Below, one piece after another: positions 27,077-35,334 of a stretch of DNA of 51,029 bases (positions are counted from its first letter, which is position 1; every line of letters starts with the position of its first letter). The stretch lies in the NCBI GenBank assembly GCA_903896015.1, contig CAITWF010000099.1, positions 1 through 51,029 of the forward strand, given 5' to 3'. The position numbers and the translations under genes are program-made. This DNA is from an uncultured Opitutia bacterium. GTDB taxonomy: Bacteria; Verrucomicrobiota; Verrucomicrobiia; Opitutales; Opitutaceae. The notes beneath the pieces are model-generated. The model ran no database searches. It saw nothing but the letters and a program-made list of their open reading frames with translations, and was not told the DNA's origin.

Positions 27077-28348
27077 ATGGCCCTCTCTTCCGTCCTCGAT
27101 CTGAAAACCGTCAAGTCGTCCACTCAGGGTATCGTCGAAGCCGAACTCGGTCGCACCGGTGGCTTGCTGCGCCTCGCGCCCGCGTGGGTGCCACGCTCGT
27201 TTCTCCAGCCCGGCCTGCGCATCAAACTTCATCCCGACGACACCTACGCCTATGGCCTGAATCGCGGCGGCATCGACGAGCGCTGGTTCGCGTCGACGAC
27301 CGTCACGGCCAACGAGGGCCGCGCCGCCGATGAAGGTCTCAGCTACTGCGTGATCGGAAAAAAGCGTCTCACACTCCAGCAAGCCGTTGAGGATTGCGGC
27401 GCGACGATCGTCGGCAAATCCATCTGGAAGAAATACGGCAAGTGGCCCGTTTACTCGAAGTTCTTCGATAACATGGGACCGATTCCGCACCACATGCACC
27501 AGAGTGCGAAGCAGGCGAAACTTGTGGGGCAGCAAGGGAAACCCGAGTCGTATTATTTCCCGCCGCAGCACAACAACGTCGGCAATAATTTTCCCTACAC
27601 GTTCATGGGCCTTGAGCCGGGCACAACGAAAGCGCAGGTCCGCCGGTGTATCGCGAATTGGAACAAGGGCGACAACGGCATCCTCGATCTTTCGAAGGCG
27701 TATCGCCTGAAAGTCGGCAGTGGCTGGCTGATCGATCCGTGCATTCTCCACGCGCCCGGCTCGCTCTGCACTTACGAGCCGCAGTGGGGTAGCGATGTTT
27801 TCGGCATGTATCAAAATCTCGTCGAGGGTCGTGAGGTCCCGTGGTCGCTCCTCGTGAAGGATATGCCGAAGTCAAAGCACAAGGACATCGACTTCATCGT
27901 CGATCAGCTCGACTGGGAGAAGAACGTCGACCCGAATTTCAAGGACAACCACTACCTCGAGCCCGTGCCCGTTGCCGACACGCGCAGTGAAGGCTACGTC
28001 GATCGCTGGATCGTCTACGGCAAAGTCGACGGCGAGCAGTTCTTCACTGCCAAAGAAATCACCATTGATCCGGGCACCAAGTGCACCGTGAAGGACACTG
28101 GCGCCTACGGTCTCATTTGTGTGCAGGGCTCCGGTAAAATCAACGGCCAGCCGCTGGTGAGCCCGAAGCTCATCCGTTTCCACGAGCTTACCGAGGACGA
28201 ATATTTCTGCACGGAGGACGGCGCGAAGGCCGGCGTCACGTTTGAAAACACTAGCAGCACCGAGCCTCTCGTGTGCCTCCGGTATTTCGGGCCCGAAGTA
28301 AATCCCACCGCTCCGAAGATGGGTGCCTATCGTCACAAAAAATTCTGA
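27077..28348 (+). CDS. Cupin protein related to class I mannose-6-phosphate isomerase
   Basis: The 423-residue cytoplasmic protein shows a pattern like type I phosphomannose isomerase: a metal-binding His cluster PIPHHMHQ (136-142), a following GKPESYYF with a candidate ligand Glu157, and ILHAPGSLCTYEPQWGSD (223-240), equivalent to the HA...EIQxxSD stretch of PMI. A second cupin half follows (about 320-415, including KCTVKDTGAYGLICVQGSG). It probably isomerises or epimerises a free or modified sugar; true PMI identity is unlikely because the flanking motifs differ. It heads a run with a TIM-barrel isomerase, a Gfo/Idh/MocA oxidoreductase, a DUF1080 protein and a PVC cytochrome, so a role in sugar catabolism is well supported by context. 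Confidence 0.75.
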   Translation: MALSSVLDLKTVKSSTQGIVEAELGRTGGLLRLAPAWVPRSFLQPGLRIKLHPDDTYAYGLNRGGIDERWFASTTVTANEGRAADEGLSYCVIGKKRLTLQQAVEDCGATIVGKSIWKKYGKWPVYSKFFDNMGPIPHHMHQSAKQAKLVGQQGKPESYYFPPQHNNVGNNFPYTFMGLEPGTTKAQVRRCIANWNKGDNGILDLSKAYRLKVGSGWLIDPCILHAPGSLCTYEPQWGSDVFGMYQNLVEGREVPWSLLVKDMPKSKHKDIDFIVDQLDWEKNVDPNFKDNHYLEPVPVADTRSEGYVDRWIVYGKVDGEQFFTAKEITIDPGTKCTVKDTGAYGLICVQGSGKINGQPLVSPKLIRFHELTEDEYFCTEDGAKAGVTFENTSSTEPLVCLRYFGPEVNPTAPKMGAYRHKKF

Positions 28349-28391
28349 ATCAATTTCGTCACCCAACGCTCAACCCAAACTCTTCGTTACC

Positions 28392-29432
28392 ATGTCCGCG
28401 AATAACTTCCCCAAACTGCACAACGCGATGTGGCCCGGCCTTGTCGGCAAGAAAGGCATGGGCGGCTCCGAACCTGATATCGATCTCGATACTATGCTCG
28501 ACCTCACCGCAAAGGCGGACGTCGGCGGCGTGAAGTTCGATGGCGTCGATCTCTTCCTGAATAATCCGCACACCGACATCGATATTTCCGACGACGGCCT
28601 CAAGGCCCTCGCCGCGAAACTCAAAACGAAGGGCCTCGTCGTCGGCTCGGTCGTCGCGCCGGTGTGGTTCTTTGGCGCGGCCATGGGCGACGATGCGAAG
28701 CGCGCGGGCTGGGTGAATTGTGTGAAGAAATCTGTCCGCATCGCCGCGAAACTCCGCGAACTCGGCGTGCGGCCCTATGGCGTCGTCCGTATCGACAGTT
28801 CGGTGGGCGTGACCGAGTGGGACAAGGATCCGAAGGCCAACACGAAGCTCATCGCGAAATCGTTCCGCGAAGCCGGCAAGATCGCCAAGGACTCCGGCGA
28901 GCGTCTCGCGGCCGAGGGCGAGATTTGCTGGGGCGGCATGCACTCGTGGAAGCACATGGTGAATCTCCTCGAGGAAACCGCCATGCCCAAGGTCGTCGGC
29001 TTTCAGGCCGACATGTCGCACACGCACCTCTACACGCTTGGCGAAAACGCGGAGGAGCACCGCATCGTCCCGAAAAATTATCACTACGAGCCCGCCGAGT
29101 TTCACAAGGCGTTGGTCAAGCTTACCAACGCGCTCCGCCCGTGGACGATTGATTTCCACGTCGCGCAGAACGACGGCAGCGTCTTCGGCTCCGGCTCACA
29201 CGAAAAGACCGGCCGCCACTGCCTCGCGACCGATCCGAAGGGCAAGCTCAACATCCCGCGCGACTCCGGCTACTGGCTCCGCGACGAGAAGGGCAAGGTC
29301 ACGAAGAAGCTGAAGCACATCTGCTGGGATGGTTGCATGTTCTCGAATGAGAAAATGCTCAGTCAGCAAACGTGGAACGACGTCCTCTCTGCGATGATCG
29401 AGGTCCGCAACAACCACGGCTGGGTCGCCTGA
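28392..29432 (+). CDS. Sugar phosphate isomerase/epimerase-like TIM-barrel protein
   Basis: The 346-residue cytoplasmic protein fits the xylose isomerase-like TIM barrel (AP2Ec) family. It has [11 protein letters not shown] in an early strand, the late-strand metal-ligand candidates [10 protein letters not shown] and [14 protein letters not shown], and [12 protein letters not shown]. The ATG chosen gives [18 protein letters not shown]; the frame is open 23 codons upstream into the previous stop region. Family members catalyse ketose/aldose isomerisation, epimerisation or, in the 3-keto-sugar pathway of gut Bacteroides, hydration of a keto-glucal. The neighbouring dehydrogenase and DUF1080 genes make the last option attractive here, but this is inference. 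The dehydrogenase gene begins 20 bases downstream. Confidence 0.82.
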   Translation: MSANNFPKLHNAMWPGLVGKKGMGGSEPDIDLDTMLDLTAKADVGGVKFDGVDLFLNNPHTDIDISDDGLKALAAKLKTKGLVVGSVVAPVWFFGAAMGDDAKRAGWVNCVKKSVRIAAKLRELGVRPYGVVRIDSSVGVTEWDKDPKANTKLIAKSFREAGKIAKDSGERLAAEGEICWGGMHSWKHMVNLLEETAMPKVVGFQADMSHTHLYTLGENAEEHRIVPKNYHYEPAEFHKALVKLTNALRPWTIDFHVAQNDGSVFGSGSHEKTGRHCLATDPKGKLNIPRDSGYWLRDEKGKVTKKLKHICWDGCMFSNEKMLSQQTWNDVLSAMIEVRNNHGWVA

Positions 29433-29452
29433 AAAATTGCGAGGACATCACC

Positions 29453-30640
29453 ATGGCCAAAAAACAACTCCGCATCGGGCTCATCGGCTACAGCTTCATG
29501 GGCCGCGCCCACTCCAACGCGTTTCATCAGGTCAACCACTTCTTCCCCTCCAGCTATGAACTCGTCCCGCAGGCCGTCTGCGGCCGCGACGAAACGGCCG
29601 TGAGGGCCTTCGCCGAAAAGTGGGGCTACAAGTCGATCGAGACCGACTGGAAAAAACTGATCGCCCGCGCCGACATCGACGTGATCGATGTCGCCACGCC
29701 GAACAATCTGCACGCTGAGCAGGTCATCGCCGCCGCGAAGGCCGGCAAGATGATCCTTTGCGAAAAGCCCCTCGGTCTCAACGGCAAGGAGGCCGAGAAG
29801 ATGCTCGCTGCGGTGAAGAAAGCCGGCGTGGCGAACATGGTTTGGTATAATTACCGTCGCTGCCCCGCGGTCGTGCTCGCGAAGAACCTCATTGACGCCG
29901 GCAAGCTAGGCAAAGTCTTCCACTACCGCGCGAATTTCCTCCAGGACTGGACCATCAGCCCCGACCTCCCGCAGGGCGGCACCGGCCTCTGGCGCCTGGA
30001 CGTTAAAGTCGCCGGCTCCGGCGTCACGGGCGATTTGCTCGCGCACTGCATCGACACCGCGCTCTGGCTCAACGGCGGGATCAAGGACGTGAGCGCGATG
30101 ACCGAGACCTTCGTCAAGCAGCGGAAGCACAACATCACCGGCAAAGTGGAAAGAGTGGGCATCGACGATGCCTGCATTTTTCACTGCCACTTCAATAACG
30201 GTTCGCTCGGGCAGTTTGAGTCCACGCGCTACGCGCGCGGCCACAAGGCGCTCTACACGTTCGAGATCAACGGCGAGCACATGAGCCTAAAGTGGGATCT
30301 CCACGATTTGCACCGATTGCAGATTTTCGATCATAGCGACGAGGGCCAGGAGCGCGGCTGGAAGAGCATCCACGTCTCCGACGGTGATCATCCTTATTGC
30401 GGCAACTGGTGGGTGCCCGGCCTCCAGCTCGGCTACGAACACAGCTTCGTCCACGCGATGGTGGAATTCGTCAAAGGCCTCGAGAGCGGCAAGGGTTGCA
30501 CGCCCAACTTCGAGGACGGCCTCGCCACCGACTACGTCGTCGATGCCGTGCTCGCATCAGCGAAATCAAAGAAATGGATCAAAGTGAAACAGGCCTTACG
30601 ACATCGCGTTCCTCTTAACTCCAACCAAACTTGCCCATGA
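29453..30640 (+). CDS. Gfo/Idh/MocA-family NAD(P)-dependent oxidoreductase
   Basis: The 395-residue protein starts with the Rossmann motif [19 protein letters not shown] (6-24). It has the family's EKPLG signature (104-108) with the catalytic-site Lys105, and the C-terminal alpha/beta domain with GGTGLWRLD, then [16 protein letters not shown] carrying the His and Asp of the active site. No export signal is present. Such enzymes oxidise a hydroxyl of sugars or cyclitols, frequently at C3. Its stop overlaps the ATG of the DUF1080 gene (ATGA), so translation is coupled. The last 15 residues are a polar tail that looks additional to the domain. Substrate is unknown; a glycoside 3-dehydrogenase is the best inference from the neighbours. 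Confidence 0.92.
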   Translation: MAKKQLRIGLIGYSFMGRAHSNAFHQVNHFFPSSYELVPQAVCGRDETAVRAFAEKWGYKSIETDWKKLIARADIDVIDVATPNNLHAEQVIAAAKAGKMILCEKPLGLNGKEAEKMLAAVKKAGVANMVWYNYRRCPAVVLAKNLIDAGKLGKVFHYRANFLQDWTISPDLPQGGTGLWRLDVKVAGSGVTGDLLAHCIDTALWLNGGIKDVSAMTETFVKQRKHNITGKVERVGIDDACIFHCHFNNGSLGQFESTRYARGHKALYTFEINGEHMSLKWDLHDLHRLQIFDHSDEGQERGWKSIHVSDGDHPYCGNWWVPGLQLGYEHSFVHAMVEFVKGLESGKGCTPNFEDGLATDYVVDAVLASAKSKKWIKVKQALRHRVPLNSNQTCP

Positions 30641-31380
30641 AAACCCTCCGTCGCGCCTTGGCGCTCTCCCTTCTCGTCGCGTTCACGTTCGCCGCCCGCG
30701 CCGTTGAACCCGGCTTCCAAAGCCTCTTTAACGGCAAGGACCTCACCGGTTGGGAAGGCCTTTCCGAGTTTTGGTCTGTGCGCGACGGCGCGATCACCGG
30801 CCAGACGACAACCGCGCATCCGCTGAAGACGAACACGTTTCTCGTCTGGAAAGGCGGCGACGCTGGCGATTTTGAACTGCGCGTTTCCTTCAAACTCACC
30901 GGCCAAAACGACAAGAATTTCGCCAACTCCGGCATCCAGTATCGCAGCCGCGTCGTCGACGCCGCAGGCTTTGTCCTCGCCGGCTACCAAGCCGACATGG
31001 ATCTCGCCGGCACCTACGTCGGTATGCTCTACGAGGAAAAGGGTCGCGGCATCCTGATGAAGCCCGGCCAGGCGATCAAAGTGGGTCCGATGGTGAAGGA
31101 CGAAAAAACCGGGAAAGAAAAAGCGAAAGTCGAAGTCGTGGCCACGGTCACGACCCCGGAGGAACTCCGCGCCAGCTACAAAACCTCAGAATGGAACGAG
31201 ATGGTGGTCATCGCGCATGGCAACCACCTGCAGCATTTCGTGAACGGCAAGCTCACGGCCGACGTGACGGACAACGACCCGACGAAAGCCGCGACAACAG
31301 GCGTGCTCGCGCTCCAACTCCACGCCGGCACGCCGATGACGGTTCAGTTCAAAGATCTCCGCCTCAAAAAGGGACTATGA
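30637..31380 (+). CDS. DUF1080 (3-keto-disaccharide hydrolase family) secreted protein
   Basis: The 247-residue protein has a signal peptide (1-22) followed by one DUF1080 domain. Family features are [15 protein letters not shown] at the start, [29 protein letters not shown] and the closing [21 protein letters not shown], giving a concanavalin-like beta-sandwich. Members have been linked to hydrolysis or lyase cleavage of 3-keto-glycosides. Export places it in the periplasm or outer surface. The gene overlaps both its neighbours by four bases (ATGA), upstream with the Gfo/Idh/MocA gene and downstream with the PVC cytochrome gene, so the three form one coupled unit. Confidence 0.92.
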   Translation: MKTLRRALALSLLVAFTFAARAVEPGFQSLFNGKDLTGWEGLSEFWSVRDGAITGQTTTAHPLKTNTFLVWKGGDAGDFELRVSFKLTGQNDKNFANSGIQYRSRVVDAAGFVLAGYQADMDLAGTYVGMLYEEKGRGILMKPGQAIKVGPMVKDEKTGKEKAKVEVVATVTTPEELRASYKTSEWNEMVVIAHGNHLQHFVNGKLTADVTDNDPTKAATTGVLALQLHAGTPMTVQFKDLRLKKGL

Positions 31381-34100
31381 AAAATTTCCTTCGTCGTTTC
31401 GGACTGGTCTCGTTGACCAGCGCGTTCGCGTTGGCGCAGACGCCCGCACCCAAACCGGCGCTCTCGCCGAAAGCGCCCGCCCACGTCCCGCCGCCGATCG
31501 AGGCCTCCGCGATCACCATGGCGAAGGATTTCAAGGTCGAGCTGCTCTACGCGGTGCCGAATGACGACCAAGGCTCGTGGGTTTGCATCACCGTCGATCC
31601 GAAAGGCCGCCTGATCACGGGCGATCAATACGGCGGGCTCTACCGCATCACGCCAGCGCCAGTCGGCTCGTCCGCGGAAACGAAGATCGAGCGACTCAAA
31701 GTCAGTCTGGTCCGAACCGATTTTCCGCCAGCGCCTCCGGTGGTGGCTCCGCCCGCCGGCGCACCCGATCCGAAGAAGAAAAAAGTTCCGGCTCCCGCGG
31801 CCATCGAGGTGGGTGCGCATGGGCTGCTCTACGCTTTCGACAGCCTCTACGTGATGGTGGACGAAAATCACACCAACGCCGGCCTCTGGCGCCTGCGCGA
31901 CACCAATGGCGACGACCAATTCAATCAGGCGACGTTTCTGCGCGAGATGAAGGGCACCGGCGAACACGGCGCGCATGCGCTCGTCCTGGGCCCCGACGGC
32001 AAATCGATCTATTTTGCCAACGGCAACCACACCGATCTGCCGGCGCACATGGAAAAGTCCCGCGCCGTCGCGTGGGGCGAAGATCATCTCCTGCCGCGAA
32101 TGTGGGATGCCCGCGGCCACGCGCGCAACAAATACGCCCCCGGCGGCTACATCGGCCGCACCGATCCCGATGGCAAGGTGATCGAGATGTTCGCGTCCGG
32201 CTTCCGCAATGAGTTCGACATGGCCTTCGATCAGAATGGTGAACTGTTCACCTACGACTCCGACATGGAATGGGACCAGGGCACGCCGTGGTATGTGCCG
32301 ACCCGCATCAACCACGTCGTCGACGCCGGCGATTATGGCTGGCGCAGCGGCGCAGGTCGCTGGCCGGCGTATTACGCCGACAGTCTTCCGGCAGCGCTCG
32401 ACATCGGCCCCGGTTGCCCGACCGGCATGACGTTTGGCACCGGGGCGAAATTTCCCGCGAGCTACCAGACCGCGCTCTTCGCGTGCGACTGGACGTTTGG
32501 CACGCTCTACGCGATCCACCTCACGCCGGATGGCGCGACCTTCCGCGGCGAGCCCGAGGAATTTGCGACGGGCAAACCCCTCGCGCTCACCGATCTCGTG
32601 GTCAACCCGCACGACGGGGCGATCTACTTCGTGGTGGGTGGGCGCCGCTCCCAGTCGGGCCTCTATCGGGTAACCTACACGGGCAGCGAGAGCACGGCGC
32701 CGGCGAAAATTGCGCCGCCCATGGCCGAAGCGAAGCTGCGCCACACGCTCGAGGCGCTGCACGACGTGGCCACCGGCCCCGAGGCCGTCGAGATCGCATG
32801 GCCTCACCTCGACAACCCTGATCGTTTTATTCGCTGGGCCGCGCGCGCCGCGATCGAACGCCAGCCTGCCTTCGCGTGGGCCGAGCGAGCGCTCGCGGAG
32901 AAGCGCCCGCAGGCCGCCATCGAAGCGCTCATCGCCCTCGCGCGCATGGGCGACAAGCCCCTGCAGCCGCGCTTGATCGCCGCGCTCAGCCGGCTCGATT
33001 TCAATGCGCAACCCGAGGCCCTGCGCCTGCCGCTGCTGCGCGCGTGGGAACTTGTATTCACGCGCATGGGCAAACCCCCGGCCGAAGTCTGCGCGCAGCT
33101 CGCACGCAAATTTGATCCGCTCTTTCCCTCCGTCGACACGATGGTTAATCGCGAACTCGTCTCGCTGCTGATCTATCTCGATTCGCCTACGGTGGTCGCG
33201 AAGACCGTGCCGCTGCTCAGCGTGTCCGAGCCCCTTTTGCCGACCGCTGAGGAGATGGGCGGCGCGGCCCGCATCGCGCGCAACGACAGTTACGGTTCCG
33301 TCGTCAGCGACGTCGGAGTCCACCGTCCCGATCGCCAGCAGATCCACTACGCTTACAATCTGCGCAACGCGACCGTGGGGTGGACGCCGCAGCTCCGGCT
33401 CGAATATTTCTCGTGGTTCAGTCGCACACAAAACTGGCGTGGCGGCGCGAGTTTCGGCGGCTTCATCCAGAACATCCGCACCGAATCGCTCGAGAAGATT
33501 CCGGATCGCGCCGAGCGCCTGTCCCTCGATTCGCTCTCGAAGCCACCTCCAGCGAAATTCCTCGTCGGCGCGATCACGCCCAAGGGCCCGGGCCGTTCCT
33601 ACACGACCGCCGACGCCGCCACGCTCGCGCCGGGGCCGCTTCGCGACCGCGACTTCGAGCACGGCAAGGCGCTGTTTGCTGCAACCGCTTGCATTATCTG
33701 CCACAGTTTCAAAGGCGAGGGTGGTGGCATTGGCCCTGATCTTACTGAGGCGGGCAGCCGCTACAGCGTGCGCGACTTGATGCAAAACATCACCGAGCCG
33801 TCGCTCGTGATCGCCGATCAATACATGAGCGAGCAGCTCGATTTGGCGGACGGCAACACGGTGATCGGTCGCGTCGTCGGCGAGGAAAAAGGCGAGTTGC
33901 TCGTGATGTGCAATCCGTTCGCTCCCGATGAAAAAACGCGCGTGAAAACCGACAGCGTGAAAGCGCGCAAACCTTATCCGGTTTCGATGATGCCGCCGGG
34001 CCTCATCAACGGCCTCAATCCCGATGAGCTGAAGGATCTCCTTGCCTACGTCCTGTCGACGGGCAATCCGGCAGATCCGATGTTTGCGACGAAGAAGTAG
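31377..34100 (+). CDS. PVC-type beta-propeller dehydrogenase with C-terminal cytochrome c
   Basis: The 907-residue protein has a signal peptide (1-20), then a sorbosone/glucose-dehydrogenase-like propeller (about 45-450), seen in WVCITVDPKGRLITGDQYGG, GASGFRNEFD-like ASGFRNEFDMAFD and NHVVDAGDYGWRSG. A HEAT-like helical region follows (about 460-640). The C-terminal haem domain has the site CIICH (772-776) and the follow-up GGGIGPDLTEAG. This architecture is largely confined to Planctomycetota and Verrucomicrobiota and is thought to oxidise sugars or alcohols in the periplasm, passing electrons to its own haem. The start overlaps the DUF1080 stop (ATGA), which selects the ATG used. It is a good candidate for the first, periplasmic oxidation of the pathway encoded by this cluster (inference). 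Confidence 0.92.
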   Translation: MKNFLRRFGLVSLTSAFALAQTPAPKPALSPKAPAHVPPPIEASAITMAKDFKVELLYAVPNDDQGSWVCITVDPKGRLITGDQYGGLYRITPAPVGSSAETKIERLKVSLVRTDFPPAPPVVAPPAGAPDPKKKKVPAPAAIEVGAHGLLYAFDSLYVMVDENHTNAGLWRLRDTNGDDQFNQATFLREMKGTGEHGAHALVLGPDGKSIYFANGNHTDLPAHMEKSRAVAWGEDHLLPRMWDARGHARNKYAPGGYIGRTDPDGKVIEMFASGFRNEFDMAFDQNGELFTYDSDMEWDQGTPWYVPTRINHVVDAGDYGWRSGAGRWPAYYADSLPAALDIGPGCPTGMTFGTGAKFPASYQTALFACDWTFGTLYAIHLTPDGATFRGEPEEFATGKPLALTDLVVNPHDGAIYFVVGGRRSQSGLYRVTYTGSESTAPAKIAPPMAEAKLRHTLEALHDVATGPEAVEIAWPHLDNPDRFIRWAARAAIERQPAFAWAERALAEKRPQAAIEALIALARMGDKPLQPRLIAALSRLDFNAQPEALRLPLLRAWELVFTRMGKPPAEVCAQLARKFDPLFPSVDTMVNRELVSLLIYLDSPTVVAKTVPLLSVSEPLLPTAEEMGGAARIARNDSYGSVVSDVGVHRPDRQQIHYAYNLRNATVGWTPQLRLEYFSWFSRTQNWRGGASFGGFIQNIRTESLEKIPDRAERLSLDSLSKPPPAKFLVGAITPKGPGRSYTTADAATLAPGPLRDRDFEHGKALFAATACIICHSFKGEGGGIGPDLTEAGSRYSVRDLMQNITEPSLVIADQYMSEQLDLADGNTVIGRVVGEEKGELLVMCNPFAPDEKTRVKTDSVKARKPYPVSMMPPGLINGLNPDELKDLLAYVLSTGNPADPMFATKK

Positions 34101-34120
34101 CGTCCTAGCGCGCGTCAGCT

Positions 34121-35269
34121 TCAGTCCACGTTCTTCAGAAACGCCGTGTCCAGCGGCATCGTGACGGCACGGCCGTTCGCCGCCGTGATCACGACTCCGC
34201 CCGGCGCCGGTTGCACGTCGGCGACGACGTCGAAGCCGCGCGGGATCACGGCGACAGCGAAGATGTGCGGCACGCGCAGAGGTCGTTTCGGCGAGAGGGA
34301 CACCGTCGTCGGATAGCCCGCGCGACTGAGCGGATTCGGTCGCGTTGACTCCGCGAGGCCGAGGTGAAAATAGGACGTCGTCTCCTCCAATCCGAGCACG
34401 CGGCGATGACGGCCGTTCCACGGCGCGTAGTGCCGGCCGCCGTTGGAGTGCCACAGCACCGTGTGCCGCAGAATCGCGGGATTTTTCAACTGGAGGAAAA
34501 TCCAGCCTTCTTTCGGAAAAGTCACAGCGCTCCAGCCCAGCGAACGGTCGGGCTTGCCCATGAGCATCACCAAATCCTCGAAGCCTGCGCGCGCCGGGTA
34601 GCGCGTGAGATCGGTTGTGCCGCCGCCCGCGAGCGGCACGGCCGAAAGGGATTTGAAACGAGCGCCCGGTTTCAGCGACGAATAACCACCGATCACCGGA
34701 TCCTCAAATGGCATCGGCAGCACCTGGCCCCACGCCCAGCCGCCCGCCGACACGCGCGCGGCGCCTTCTGCTTCTGGCACCCGCACACACGGATGCGTGC
34801 CAATCGCCATGGGGCCGCTGAAACCGCTCAGGCTATTTTCGCAATAAATGGCATTGTGCCCGGCGCGGAGCGACACGCGCTTGTCGATCACGCCGCGGCG
34901 CACGTTACACGCGAGTCGCAGATGAAGTGTGGCGGATTCGCGATCACGTGCCGCTTTGACAACCGTCCAGGCGCGGTTCGCGGATTCACCGTGCGGCGGA
35001 TGCAGCTCGCCCCGCCAGGGTGAGCCGTTGCCGCCAAACGGCGCGCAGAAAAAATCACCGCGCAAGACCTGAAGCAGCGGCGGTGTTCCCGCCGGGAGTT
35101 TTTCGCCGATCCACGGCGCAATCGCGAACGGTTGCACAGCGCGCCCGGCGCCCAGCTGAAATGTCGCGGGCGCCAGCATGCCGCCGGTGCGCGTGATCCA
35201 CACGTCGACGCTGCGGTTTTTCAGGCGCCAGCTCGGCTGGCCATGTTTGGATTTCAGGGGTGCATCCAC
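34121..35269 (-). CDS. Galactose mutarotase-like (aldose 1-epimerase fold) protein
   Basis: The product (382 residues from the chosen GTG) resembles the mutarotase/GH-associated beta-sandwich: WRLKNRSVDVWITRTGGMLAPATF near the start, IAPWIGEKL, a central VIDKRVSLRAGHNAIYCENSLSG and MAIGTHPCVRV. The His in GTHP is a plausible catalytic residue. No signal peptide is seen. The start is uncertain: this GTG sits at the edge of a perfect palindrome, and another GTG 26 codons upstream would overlap the receptor gene. Aldose epimerases interconvert anomers; related proteins only bind sugars. It follows the BtuB-like receptor on the same strand, but the palindrome between them may separate expression. 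Family placement is moderate. Confidence 0.65.
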   Translation of the reverse strand: MDAPLKSKHGQPSWRLKNRSVDVWITRTGGMLAPATFQLGAGRAVQPFAIAPWIGEKLPAGTPPLLQVLRGDFFCAPFGGNGSPWRGELHPPHGESANRAWTVVKAARDRESATLHLRLACNVRRGVIDKRVSLRAGHNAIYCENSLSGFSGPMAIGTHPCVRVPEAEGAARVSAGGWAWGQVLPMPFEDPVIGGYSSLKPGARFKSLSAVPLAGGGTTDLTRYPARAGFEDLVMLMGKPDRSLGWSAVTFPKEGWIFLQLKNPAILRHTVLWHSNGGRHYAPWNGRHRRVLGLEETTSYFHLGLAESTRPNPLSRAGYPTTVSLSPKRPLRVPHIFAVAVIPRGFDVVADVQPAPGGVVITAANGRAVTMPLDTAFLKNVD

Positions 35270-35298
35270 ACCGAGCAGCCCAATTGGGCTGCTCGGTG
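35269..35298. repeat. Perfect 30-bp palindrome
   Basis: Two 15-base arms (CACCGAGCAGCCCAA and its exact complement) meet with no spacer. The element lies 37 bases after the BtuB-like stop and overlaps the likely start of the mutarotase-like gene. No T-run follows on either strand, so it is not a standard terminator. It could be a transcript-stabilising hairpin, a protein-binding site or a repeat element. Confidence 0.8.
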
Positions 35299-35334
35299 GA
35301 GGCAAGCTGCGAGACCGGAAGCGCCGGGAATTCG

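Noticed and set aside
31344-34454. Minus-strand open frame of over 1000 codons opposite the PVC cytochrome gene
   Set aside because: The plus strand encodes a clear propeller/cytochrome protein with a haem site; the antisense product is Arg/Ala/Gly-rich without any domain, a typical GC-rich shadow.
35269-35298. Palindrome as a rho-independent terminator
   Set aside because: No T-run follows on either strand and there is no loop, so it is listed as a palindrome only.
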